Shown here: in pieces, positions 31,522-43,781 of the stretch | Layout of the letters: every line of letters starts with the position of its first letter | Numbering within the stretch: position 1 is the stretch's first letter | Assembly (NCBI GenBank): GCA_036877525.1 | Contig: JAZGTH010000040.1 | Coordinates: 930,001-994,000, forward strand | Source of the DNA: Chromobotia macracanthus | Taxonomy: Eukaryota > Chordata > Actinopteri > Cypriniformes > Botiidae | Direction: 5' to 3' | Length of the DNA: 64,000 bases | Position numbers and translations under genes: made by a program | Notes under the pieces: generated by a model | Told to the model about the DNA's origin: nothing | The model's database searches: none | Seen by the model: only the letters and a program-made list of their open reading frames with translations

Positions 31522-31525
31522 GCAA

Positions 31526-34500
31526 ATATGTGGTTCATCAGTTGGCAAATCGAAGGACTTTGGCTATAATGAACAGTGATGTGAACAATAATGCAAAAAT
31601 AGTGTGGTTAAAAGAACAACAGCAAAAAATAAAAGACAAACACACAAATGCCAGTGATGTCAGAGAACTGTTAACGAATGACAGAAAAGCAAAGAGAATT
31701 ATGTTTCTTACAGGATGAGAGAAAAGTAATAGCAAAATTAGTACAAAAAAGATGAAAAAGAAGAGAGAGACAGTTGGAAGAAGAATGCATGATGAGAGAT
31801 TGATAGAGGCATGGAGACAGAAGGAGACAGAATCGAATCGAGAGAGGTGTAGGTTGAAGCTGTTGTTGAATTTGCTCTTGGAGCTCTCATGCAAATGATG
31901 GTGCCGCTGCAATGCTAACGAGGACCGGGTTTCAAACTGTTCGGCCCATTACTTATTAATGCTCTGCGTCTCTCCCCCTCCTCTTTCCCTCTCTTCCTCT
32001 CCAGTCTCGCTCCAGTTTTCCCTCTCTCTCTTGCTGTTGCTAGGGCCTCTGCACTCACGTGACGTGGGTTAGGGGGCGCTGCGGTGGCATGTGCAAAAAA
32101 CGGTGCGAGAGAAGGGAGGGATTATGGGAAAGCTGGTGAGGAGGGCTGTAAACGGAGAGGATGCTAACACTCATTTGTTCGTTAAGCCACGAACGGGCTA
32201 CAGGGGCACGCATGGAGAGCCTGGCACACAGTGAGGCAGGCCAACCAGGGCTCTGATTGGCTGCAGGTGGGACTCTTGACACTATTTTGAAGCACAATAG
32301 GGTTAACGAAGGACAGCTGAAAAAAATCAAGAGAGGTAAAAGAGTGAGGGTAAGAAAGAGGGAATCAAAGAAAACACCATGTCACCAAGTGAAGTGAGAC
32401 ACTTGGCAATAAAACAGAGACTGAGGGAAAAAGCAAAAAGGTGCTGTTGTCAGGCATATATTTTTATACAAACCGTCACACACAAACCCTCAGTTTTGCA
32501 TGCAAATTCCCACCGAACCTTCCTTGCTACAATATTGAGTAATGAAAGGATTACTCCACATTTCCCACTCTTGCCTTGTCCTACAGCAAAACACAGTTCA
32601 CACACTATACAGACCCTTATGCAGAACTAGAGGGTGATTCCTTGATGAGAATGTCAACCTTAGTCAAAAAATAAACCCACTGAAGCACTGCTTTTATGAA
32701 GTTGATGTAACAGCTATGATGCAAAACACCTGTTTGTCTAGCTATTGCATTTATCACTGCTTAGTTCCTATAGAGGTCAGTGATTAACTTTAGCTTATGT
32801 CAGGGACTATATCTCAGAGCAGATATATAGAATTTGCCTCATAAAATGTTTTAATGAACCTCTGTACCCTACATGTTTATACATGTAGCAGCCATTTTAT
32901 AAAACCAATTAAGGCACTCAAGGGCAGGCTATATTGGGATTATAATCGCGGCTAAAGTGGTTGCAGGCATACACTGCCACTTACCAGAACACAGCTTCTT
33001 GTACCTCCTTGCATAAGCACATAATAAATACTTTCAGCTTGCATGTAGAGCTGGAGAGGGAAACACTTTCTTCTACCAATGTACCACACATTTCTTGAGT
33101 CCTTTCCACTCATCTGCTGTCACCTTCTCCTTACCACCCACTCTCGTCCAACTTCCACCTGCGTTTTCTAGTTGTGCTAGTTCACACTGTTCTTCTCGTC
33201 TTCAAACTCCAACCTTCCAGCTCAATCTTATTGAGAACCTCAGTCACATCTGTGTGGGTTATCGTTCTCCTGCATTTAATCCACTCATCTGATGCAAGTT
33301 GTCCCACATACATTGTCCTGACAGTGTCTATGACTGGTTGTTTTAAGGGATGCTGATGCAGATGGTGACAAACATACACTTTTCACACATATAATCATTT
33401 TTATTTTTTGAGGGGCTATTAAGTTAAATTCTTCCTTCTAGCCTGGCATAATATACACAGTTAACTATTAATAAGCTATAATGTCAAAACTGTTTGTGTG
33501 GGGTATATAAAAACATTGCTCTGTTTGTTTCGAGAATGTTGTTTTCGGCATGAGTTTGTGGTGAATATCTGTTTAAACAACCAATGGCTGATGGGAAAAG
33601 TGCTTAGTCCTCAACTTACTTGTTAACAGTTAAATGTACAGTGTATGTGAACAAACACATATACATTAAAACACAAATCAAAGCATTACTGAATAAGATG
33701 AAATTCTGAGAGAGACTTTTGAATGTACTTTTTTGAGGATCGGAAAGGTGAAAATGTCAGGTAAAGTACCAGCTGTCTTGTGTTATACATGTTTGTATTC
33801 ATACAAGGGCCTACTTTGTCCTGGTCCGTCCTAATGACAGGACAGAGAGGGCAAGCATAAAACACTGTTGAGTGGAGAGAGTTCAGCTATAAACATGTGT
33901 TCCTTTGGCCACAACACGTGTGTGTGTGTGTTGGGTTAAGACACATCATCATTACATAGCCAAGGTCAAAACAGAGTCAATCCGTTAAACTTAATTTGCT
34001 GCATTTTGATACATACATTATCATACATGCACACACACATACATAGCCATAAAGAGTGTGTAAATAATTGCACCGAAGCACTGTACAAATAGCACAAATC
34101 GCACCGTAACCCACAAATCTGTCTCCTGTCTGATTCATGGGCTATAAAGCCACTTTGATTGGAATTAGAGGAATGGGTGGGGGTGAGGCTATGGAGGACG
34201 TGTGTGTATGAATTAATGTGTGCATGTTTCTTTGTGAGGAGTGTTTTTGCAGGAAACAACGGAAGAAACAACAACACAGAGGCGTACAGCCCGCACAACA
34301 TCCCAACACGCAGTCATGCTAACACTGTGCCACATCATGTTACACCAGGCCATGGAGATGCCCAAAGGGTTGCCGTGGATACGCAGAGAGCAATTAAATA
34401 GTAATGTGACATATGGTACGTGGCCACAAAACCCAACCTAGCCCAGCAACAGTAACAAAATACTCATCTACTGCAGAGAACAAAAACAACAACTTGCTCG

Positions 34501-36390
34501 GCCACACAGGAAGAGGAATGAGGGAAATCAAGGTCAAAGGGATCAAAGAGTTATCAATTAATCAGTCAGTCAGTGAATCAGTCAGTCTATGAATCTGTCT
34601 GTCTGTCTGTCAGTCCATCAGTCCATCCATCCTCCCTCCTAAAAATGTCTATTTATCTACAAATCAACCAATCAAATCTTTTTGATCATCATCTCTGTTT
34701 TTACTCAAGAAACAAAACAAGTTTCCTCCTCTGGTTTTGTTGTGCATCTCTTTCTCACAGAAATCTGCAAACCCACAAACAGCCCCACCACAACATACAC
34801 ACAAATTCACAAACACACAATTACCACATTTCAGTGCAGTCCACAATACACAATTAATTAACATCAACACTATAGTGTGAATGAGTGTGTGTGTATGTGT
34901 GGAAGAAGTAATTAAGATTGAACTGCAATAAAACAACCCATCCCACTAAATCTTAAGGCCTCAGTGAATGCTGTATTAACAGAACTATCTGACTGGTGCG
35001 GGAATGAAATGAGCAGAGCTCTGGTGGAATCAATACCACCCTCCACCTCTCTCAACCACCATCAATTCTTTTCTTCTCCTTTTGTTGGCCACAAAGAATT
35101 ACTCAGCGACTGACAACAGCACATCTACACCCTCCGACAACAGCCGCTCATTTCTCCATTGGCTCATCTCTCTCTGCCTGCTTATGAATGAACGATACAT
35201 TTCCTTCATTTCAGCTTTATTCTCATTCAAAGCAGGTGGAACAGGCTGGCTGAAGTGTCTGGGTTATAATAGAAACATATATAGACAAAAGTCGCCTGAC
35301 ATCTCACACGCTCTCAATGACACTGCAAACATTGAAGTAGCTGACACAGGACAGGGAAGATGTTTGTTGCATCCCAAACCCTGCTTGTGAAGCTATTCCT
35401 GGCCTCCACCTACTTGAGAGGTCAAAGGTCATACCTGTGCAGGGTTCCAGAGGAGTGTTGTAGTCCTCAGAGGTTGCTCTTTCATAGCTCAGGTCAAGAG
35501 ATGTTATGTTTCAATTATGTATCAGCTTTGTCCTAAAATTTTATTAGGAGAAATAAAATTAGATGTAATTGAAACAATTGCTGTCATAGAGTTAGAGTTA
35601 GACAGTTAGAGAGCTATGAAATCAGAGGTTGACACGATGTTGAGACCCTTTGTGAAACTATAACTAAGACTATGTGAGATTACAGGAGAAGAATCTGAGG
35701 AGCAGGAGACCAGAGACATTTTAGGTGGAAGGAGACACACCACATAGGAAAATGAATGAGAGATTAGAAAAACACTTCACATAGTGACTAGGATTGGAAG
35801 TCCCACCTATTGATTAAAAGGATCAGCCTTCTTTTTCATAGTGGCATCACCTGTTTGTTTATGGTAGGATTTGCATTAGCAGAACGAGTTGGACAAATAC
35901 ATGTTTTAAGCACAATATTTACTAAAAAGTAACATTTATGATACTATTGTTGTCAGATTTTTTACTAATATGAAATACACTATTGTTTATGTTACACATC
36001 ACACCATATATCCATGTTTGCTATTTTGAGCCCATCTATATACTAATGTACTCTTTAAAGATGACATAATTGCAGATGTGCAGACATAAATATTCAAAGA
36101 GTCAATCACAGCTCATAGCTGTGATGTAACTAAAACTTAATTGACTTTTTAAAAAAGACAAGTCTTTCATTATGTTTCATTGGCTCTTTATTAAATCACA
36201 TTGCTCAATAAGAGAAACAATTAAGATGTTAAGGGGATGTCATAAGTGAATTTTCTTTTCTACAAGTAAGTGAGGCCTTGTTTCCTCTTTGTCTCTTTAT
36301 CATTTCCTCCATCCCAGCCCTCCACATTTCCCACACATTCTACCACCTCTTGACCCTTTACATACATTCTTTATTTTCACCACACCCTTC

Positions 36391-36396
<6 letters not shown>
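31526..36396 (-). other. dscaml1 large upstream intron, part 2
   Basis: No coding exon seen. Includes an octamer-containing block (31,860-31,975), an RFX-like half match GTTGCCGTGGATAC (34,369-34,382), a mixed CAGT/GTCT simple-sequence stretch (34,560-34,640), and otherwise AT-rich unique-looking sequence. Confidence 0.7.
31860..31975. promoter_or_regulatory. Candidate conserved non-coding element with octamer
   Basis: ATGCAAAT in CTCATGCAAATGATGGTGCC, followed by GGCCCATTACTTATTAATGC. Complex, repeat-free sequence between low-complexity flanks. Called on motif density and texture only. Confidence 0.25.

Positions 36397-36423
<27 letters not shown>
36397..36423. repeat. (TC)n microsatellite
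   Basis: About 27 bp of TC repeats running into a short TG stretch. Confidence 0.95.
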
Positions 36424-36430
<7 letters not shown>

Positions 36431-36616
36431 CCGTGGCTGGAGAGTGGGTTTGCGGAGGACTAATATGCTCATTAAAAAGGCATGCTTCACCGTCAAATGC
36501 CAGCTGCCTCTTTTCTCTCCCTCTCTCTCTCCCTCTCTCTCTGCATTTCCAGTAAGAAATTGTGATACCCATGTTCACTCTCAAACACTGTTTGTGCCTG
36601 AGAAAGCAAGTAAACA

Positions 36617-36618
<2 letters not shown>

Positions 36619-36665
<47 letters not shown>
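36619..36665. repeat. (AT)n microsatellite
   Basis: About 47 bp of AT repeats. Confidence 0.97.
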
Positions 36666-36668
<3 letters not shown>

Positions 36669-36779
36669 AATAAGAATGGAAGAGGAAATAGCAGGAAGGA
36701 CAAATTATCTTCTCTTTCCCTTCAGTTTCTGCCCTCAGCGCTCCTGCTCTGCCAGTGCTGGTCTAAGCCTCTCCCACAC

Positions 36780-36825
36780 TCAGCAGCCTAATTAGAATGG
36801 CCATAAATATTCAAGGGGCACAATG
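36780..36825. promoter_or_regulatory. Candidate regulatory block with TAATTA and CCATAAATATTC
   Basis: CAGCAGCCTAATTAGAATGG followed by CCATAAATATTCAAGGGGCA: a homeodomain core and a CArG-like/AT-rich site in complex sequence. Function inferred only. Confidence 0.22.
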
Positions 36826-38299
36826 TAAAAGAAGGAATCAAGAGAGGCCAGAACAGGAAGAAGTGAAGAAAATAGATGGAAAACGACAGAAAACCCAAGA
36901 GGTCTGGGGGGAAATAATATTGTATCAGGCAAAAAATGTTATTACTTTATCACTGCTCTTTCATAGCTCAGAATACGGATCATAACTCTAGTAAGAGTTT
37001 GAAAAGATAGGTTTGAGTTCTGACTGTAATCTAAAAGAAACAATTGAGCTATAAAAGAGATTATAAATTTGTATATCCTAACCAGATACTCAAAATCCAT
37101 GAACCATGTTCATTTTATTTTGCCTCCATGCCATCACATCTTTACACACATACACATTCACATGACCAAGACGTTGTCAACATCTAAACACATTTGTAGT
37201 CCTTATGCGAGTCTCCTTGTTTAATAATTAAAGCTCATTGATAATTGATAACCAGACATGGACATTAAGCAGAAATGCTTAATCAAATGCACATTGTCAA
37301 AGAAAACTAACTACAAAACATGAGCAGATTATCTGCAATCTGGAGAGAAAGAGCAAAACTGACAAATGCAAAAGACAAATCTCTGTTTGATCTGGCCTGA
37401 AAATCTATTAAAATAGTAAATAAAAACTGAAAAAAAACAGGATGAATATGTACTATGCTGTAAGCCTATCTGTGTGTGTGTGTTTGTGTAACATACAGTG
37501 ATTGAGGTAGGCTTGGTTGGTGAGGTTGACTTGCCTCTGTAGGCTGCATGTGCAGAAAGTAATGTATTAACACACACACACGTTCACACACACACTCTAC
37601 ACACTGGCCATTCCCACACAAATCAATACAGAGTCTCGCCAAGGAAAGTTTGGCCTGGCTGACTCCTACACTAAGACAAGAGTGCCAGAACTCACATCTT
37701 TAACAAAGATCTGCATAGCTTCTTCCAGAGGTTTTGTTGTTGTGGTTCTTCCTTTTATTTAAGATCTAAAAGCTAAAAATGCTGTCTGAGATTGGGATTG
37801 CTTTCTTGAGGACAATGTGTGTATTTATCTACATACTGTACATTTCAAACCATTTTTTAATTACTTAATAACAACTTCCCCAAAGGTGATTTTCAGGAGA
37901 TGAAATATCAAATATGAATTCAAGATGTATGAGTCCTCAAGTTCCCATAGGTGCCAAAGCAGAGTAACCACAAGCGTAGTTCAATTACATTAGAACTATG
38001 AACATGTCACACTAACTTAGACAACCAGGAAGTGCTTGAATATACATATTTTTATTTAAAATTTACCATTTAAAACCAACCGTTTTTGCTTCTTGCGTGT
38101 TAAAATACTTAGTGAGGGCACTGTATAAAAACAAAACAGAAAAAAACAGAATAGCAGTAAGAATGAAAGAGAAAGGATATTTGAGGCACTGTGGAGACAG
38201 ATGTTACAGTGTGGCACTTGGAGTCCCCTCAGCTAAGGCCCAGGGGCCCAGAGATAGCGCATGGCAGAGAGAAAGAGCAGAAGTGTGTCTGTGTGTGTG

Positions 38300-38302
<3 letters not shown>

Positions 38303-38361
<59 letters not shown>
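38303..38361. repeat. (GA)n microsatellite
   Basis: About 58 bp of GA repeats preceded by a TG run. Confidence 0.97.
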
Positions 38362-38364
<3 letters not shown>

Positions 38365-38911
38365 GGCAGAGTCCTGTCTGCATCACAGTCTCTTCTGCAT
38401 CAGTGCTTTATGCTCTGCCCCAATTTAACCAATGTCACTATAATCAGTAAACAGCATACAACATGGGGGAGGGGAGGGCAGAAAACAAGAGAAATAAGGA
38501 AAGAATGAGAGAATAAATGTATGAGGGATTTTTTATTATAAATTATCATTTTTGCTTTTAAATCATAATTAATGTACAAAACGTAGCTTGTTTTGGCTCT
38601 CTTCATCTGCTTAGCGTCTCTCAGGGGAATTCTCTTATAAAAACATGTTTTTTTTCTTCTAAAATGTAAGATTTAGGAAGATTTGTCCATGGTTTAAGGA
38701 TTATAGCCAAATGCACACTGTGTGATTTCAATTTAAAGTGTGTCTTACCCAAAAACTTGTTCTTAATTGGACCATAGGAGGATACATTTTGAGGAATATC
38801 TTTTACAATGAAAATGCATGGTGATAGCAGTAACATCCTACCTAACATCTCCTTGTGTGTTCCACACAAGGGAACAAAGCTATATGAGTTTAAAATGACA
38901 TCAAATTGAAA

Positions 38912-38950
38912 GATGACAATTTTATTTTTAGGTGCACTGTCCCTTTAAGA
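38912..38950. mobile_element. AGGGATAG MITE, right-end remnant
   Basis: ATGACAATTTTATTTTTAGG followed by TGCACTGTCCCTTTAAGA: right terminal blocks of the family at 57,267. The left end is not identifiable. Confidence 0.4.
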
Positions 38951-40975
38951 CCAGTCATACTTGGTTGACCAAGTGGAGGAAAGCAATAACAGAAGATGAT
39001 TCAGAAGATGTACAAATGAAAAGAATGAGTAAGAACTAACAAAGAAGAAATTTTAGAAGCACCACCATTCAGTGACGTCTCTCTGAACATCACTGCAGCT
39101 TGAGCCAGAAATGATCCATCCTGCCTGCAGGTTTATATGCTGCCCAATAAACCTTAGTCAGTGTAGATGCCATATTTAACTTGATATGATTGAAAACAAG
39201 GCTGTCAGGGACAGAAATACAGTCTGTTCAAAGTGCTGTTGTGAACCTAGGTGCTATGAAACATTAAAAACAGGAAGCTAAATATTGATGTAGCCATATT
39301 TACATATCTGACTAAGAACCATAGGGTACCAACTATGGGACATGCTAAATATAAGACATCTAATTTATGCAATATTTCCTGTATTTTTTGTTTACTAGAA
39401 ATGCTTAAGAAAGATGTTTTCTTCTAAATTATTAACATCAAGCTACACAACATCACAACTCAATGAAAAGACTAAACATCTATCCCTCAAAGCCTTAATT
39501 TGTTTCAGACTAAATACTCAACTACCCTGACAAAGGTCTATTGCACTGAAACTGTTTTCAGGAAATCTGACATTTTGAGAAATGTCTCCCTTAATCCAGT
39601 CATCAAGACCATATAAAAGATCAAAATCAGGACCAACAAACAGATGAACAAATTCTAGTGGCAAAGAACAGAGAAAAGCAGAGATTTGGGAGGAGAGATA
39701 GAGGAATGAAAAAGAAGGGAGATAAGATAAGAAAAATGTGGTGGGGGCGTGGGGAGTGACTTTATAATTTATGAAGCCATGCACCATGTGCCTGGTGACA
39801 TCTGCTATGGCACAGCTAATGTGTGTCCTCCATCGCTTCTCCTGGGATACAAATGTGCTCATACACGCTCACTTTTACATACTCTATAAATACAAAAATC
39901 ACTTCCTCTACAAGAAGCTGCAAGCATAACATTCAAAATGCATAGACTACCCATTTGTACATTAGTTCATGTTCAGCATAGCAAATGTAGCCACACAAAG
40001 ACACAGGAACAAAAGTGTGTTCACTTTAATGGAACACTGCCACTTGAAAATACTGTAGCTACAATATTACTGTTAAAATTTACCTTTTTGAAAAACGTTA
40101 ACTTTTGATTGCTCATCAAAGTGTTAAGTTTTAAAAATGCAATTATATATTAGATTTAAATAAAACAAAATTAATTATTGGATAACTAAAATATCTGAAT
40201 CTTTTTACAACATGTAAATATATATTCTTCATATTCTGTTAAAAATAAATACTGAATAATTAACATATTTGCATCGAATTGCAGCATGAAAACACCAGAA
40301 CAAAATACTGCATAGTCATCTACTATATATAACATATAACAAACACTCAGCATCACAACTGTCAACCTAAATCCTAAATTTAACTATGTGTCATTTATCA
40401 TCTACGGATTCTCATCCCAATTCTTGTTTTCTTCCGCCTTCCATTTGCCAAGCCTGACACTAAATCCACACCAGAGCGTTTGCAGGGCGATCTGAGATCA
40501 AAAGTTGAGTTGTGATGAACACTGTGATAGCTGTTGCGTCTGTTAAGTAGCTGAGGTGAGTGTTGATGGTTTGCATGTGAACCCGTTTCAAGCATACACA
40601 GCCTGTCTGATGATGCGTTTCTCTGGTAACACCACGTCGCATAACAGCTCTAATCAAAAATCCTTTCAGAACTGGAGGCCAATCTTCTTTTTATATGCAC
40701 TGATTACAACATTTCTGCCTTAGCAGGTGAGAGCTGTGAATAGGCATATTAGAGAAAACCTAACTATAACAACAGCGTAGTGTAAAACATCTCTCTTGAT
40801 CATACTGTCAGAACATAGGCAAGTAAAGTCATATTGTTGTTATCTCTCTTTTGGACTTTTTATTCAAGCATTGTGTGGCTTATTTCAAAACTGGACTGGT
40901 TAATTTTGAAGTCTGTAAACACTGATGTGGGGGAAGCTAAAATAGCATCCTTGACACAGCCAACGCTAAACTGAG

Positions 40976-41520
40976 TAACCATGATTTTGCCATGTGGGGC
41001 ACGTTCCTGGATCAATATGTTCTATCTACCAGATTTTAGAGTATGGTTTGAGTTAGCTGAACGTGATTTTACCATGGAAGACATTGTTCCAGGATCAACA
41101 TCAATGATCAATGAGCCGCTGAACTTCCATCTTATCTTGGCTTTGCTGCCTTATCGTCCGCCAAACAAACACCAAATAAAACCAAACAAACAGTCACTTC
41201 GGTTCTCTCCATCCTGTTCGTTCTGTGATAATATCAAGCTGGTGTCCTGCCTGAGTAAACTTCATTCTTTCCACTGAAATGGGAAGGGTTGTGTGACGTT
41301 TGGTGTTTTTTTGAATATTGTTCCAGGACCAACAAAACTTATTTGGCAAAATCACCTTGACCGTAAGGTTAGGAATATACTTCTATGTGGGTCAAGCTCT
41401 AGCTGAGCAATTGCTGTTAGCATGAGTGGAAATGCTAACAGATAAGAACTAAGGGAAAGAACTGTGTTTGTTTGACAGGAATGTTGTTCTAGGACTAACA
41501 AACAATGCTGATCCAGAAGC
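40976..41520. repeat. Dispersed CCAGGACCAACA repeat cluster (relatives at 17.4-17.8 kb)
   Basis: TTGTTCCAGGATCAACATCA (near 41,086), TTGTTCCAGGACCAACAAAA (near 41,318) and TTGTTCTAGGACTAACAAAC (near 41,482) recur about every 165-230 bp. GTTTGTTTGACAGGAATGTT at 41,466 matches the inverted block at 17,607-17,640. Confidence 0.5.
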
Positions 41521-43165
41521 ACTTCCTACTCGCACAGTCACTGCTTGTACTGTGTAGATTTATAACAATGCAGAATGAATGGACCATAAAGAGTTAGGGG
41601 TGAAGGCAGATGATGCAGAAGAAGGTGATGAAAAGAAGAAGGATTGCAGCGGATCTGTACATTACTTGTATAATATTCATCAGAGTGACAGGCATGGAAG
41701 GAGGCAGGAGAGATGGAGGAATGTGAGGCAGGGAGCATTTCTCCATCTCCATATGCCACTCCTTCTTTATGAGGTTTCTCTCCTTGCCCATATTGGATTT
41801 TTTTTCCCTGCACTCCTCCTCACGGTTGTTTGGATTCAGGCACTTCCAGCATTCATCACGTTTGTCAACAGATAATCATTACCAGCGCACTGGGCCCTCA
41901 GTTGAAAGGCAAGATTTCTGACCTATCCACACTCTAGTACACCCAGGGCTCCTAAGTTTACTGTGCCAGCATAATAATAGAATAAAGACAATGTGCAAAT
42001 GATGATAGAGCAGTGATCCTCAACAAGAGGCCCCCCAGGAGGTTCCTTAAATTTTTGATTTGTTGTGTTAAAACTTTAAAACAAAAATGGAGACTGTAAA
42101 TTTAATTTATTAGCATTATCAAAAGATTAAAATTAAAAGAATTGATGACTAAATTAATATAAATTAATCATTATTATATATTTTTATTTTCTCCTTAGGG
42201 AAAATAAATTATTGCTGTCTAGAATAAATATTACAGAAATGTTTGTCTAATTTGTTCTCATTTGTTAATTTCTCTGTTAAGTTTCAGAAGACAACTCAAT
42301 GTCTCAAACTTGCTTTTAGGCATTGATTTACCTAGCTTTACCAACATGAAATGAAGTCTGCACATGTGATTGTAAAATGAAGGCAAACGACCAAACTGTG
42401 CTATGCAATCCACATTAAATATATATCTCCATACTTTATCGTACATCAGTCCTATTTGTGTCTATTTTTATTTCTTCTAAGGAAGATACAATGTTGATAC
42501 TTCAAAGAAATCTGAGAACTTTAAATTCCATGAGCTCTGAGAGAGCAACCCTCGAACACTAAAATTTTCCTCAGGGAGAGCCTCACTGATAGGGCTGTGG
42601 CAGTCCATATGACAAAAACGGTAGGAAAACACCGTTTTAGCATACTATGGGCCCAAGAGTTTAGTGTGCCAGCATAATAATAGTATAAAACAGTGTGAAA
42701 GTGATGATAGGAAGAAGCTAAAGAATAGAAGATAGAGAAAGATGGATTGAGATGAAAATGAATAGGCATAGGGTAGAGGAAGGAAAATGTGACAGAGCAC
42801 TGACGAGCAGAGGAGGGAAGCACTGAGTGTGTGTGTGTGTGTATTCATATCCCCCGGCTCTAACGCACATTAGCTGCATTAAGTGAGCTGACAGGTCCAT
42901 CCCTATTACCCGTGCTGGTGGCACACACTGCACACAGCGGCCTGACAACTACACACACACAGACACATGCAGTTGCCCAGCACACAGCAGCCTGTCTCAG
43001 CCTGACAACCCCACCACGTGGGACACGCTCGCACACACACCGAACGCATACTTTCTGCCAAATACATTCCACTGCAAAGAATTTTCTCTCACAATCACCA
43101 GTCTTAATTATATGATGGCTGGTATGTTATCCATTCTATACTCTTGAAAAAGAACATTTATATGG

Positions 43166-43316
43166 TGTGCTTTCATTTAAATGATGCATTTATTCAGAGG
43201 GAGTCACAGTTAATTCAAGGTAAACATTCTGTGAGTTTGTGTGGCTCGTGGAAATTAAACCCATGACCTTTGGGGTTGGTGGCACAACTCTCCACATGTT
43301 GAGCTACACAAAAAGA
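43166..43316 (-). mobile_element. tRNA-derived SINE with L2-like tail
   Basis: On the minus strand: GTAGCTCAACATGTGGAGAG, then CAAAGGTCATGGGTTTAATT (decayed B box), then AGAATGTTTACC and the tail blocks GTGACTCCCTCTGAATAAAT and GCATCATTTAAATGA. Same family and orientation as 31,396-31,521. Confidence 0.75.
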
Positions 43317-43610
43317 AGAAATAATGTGACATAAATCTGTGTGAGTGTGTGGTTTTTGGTATGTCTGTATCATGTCCCCTGATCCATTATTGATTGGTTG
43401 AATGTTGTCTTGAGGTTCAGAGTTAAAGACCTTCTGCCTCTCGCACTTTAATTATTCACCCTGCCCAATGTCTGTTAACCAACCCGCACACACAGCAAAC
43501 ACAATATACACAGCCAACTCAACATACACACATTGTTATAATTTATGGAAACTCACATGCAAATACATGTAAAACCACACAACACACTGACCATAAGAAC
43601 CCTATAAACA

Positions 43611-43781
43611 CATACCATTGTAATATTGTGTTTTTTGAACACATACTATGTGAATACCTGCAATATATGAATACGATAATCATTCAGTACCTCAGTATAT
43701 ATCAAAGTACCAAAGCATTACCATCCAAATCCATAACAGTACTATAGTAACACCACTGTACATTTTTTATAGGCAATACTT
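43611..43781. repeat. TACCAT palindrome repeat, degenerate copy
   Basis: ATACCATTGTAATATTGTGT, then repeated TACCTGCA, AGTACCTCAGTATAT and GTACCAAAGCATTACCAT units. Resembles 10,344-10,500. Confidence 0.4.

Larger units (their letters stand above)
36424..43165 (-). other. dscaml1 large upstream intron, part 3
   Basis: No exon recognised. Contains microsatellites (36,619; 38,303), MITE remnants (38,912-38,950), dispersed-repeat copies at about 40,976-41,110 and 41,305-41,520, and a homeodomain-type block near 36,780. Confidence 0.7.
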
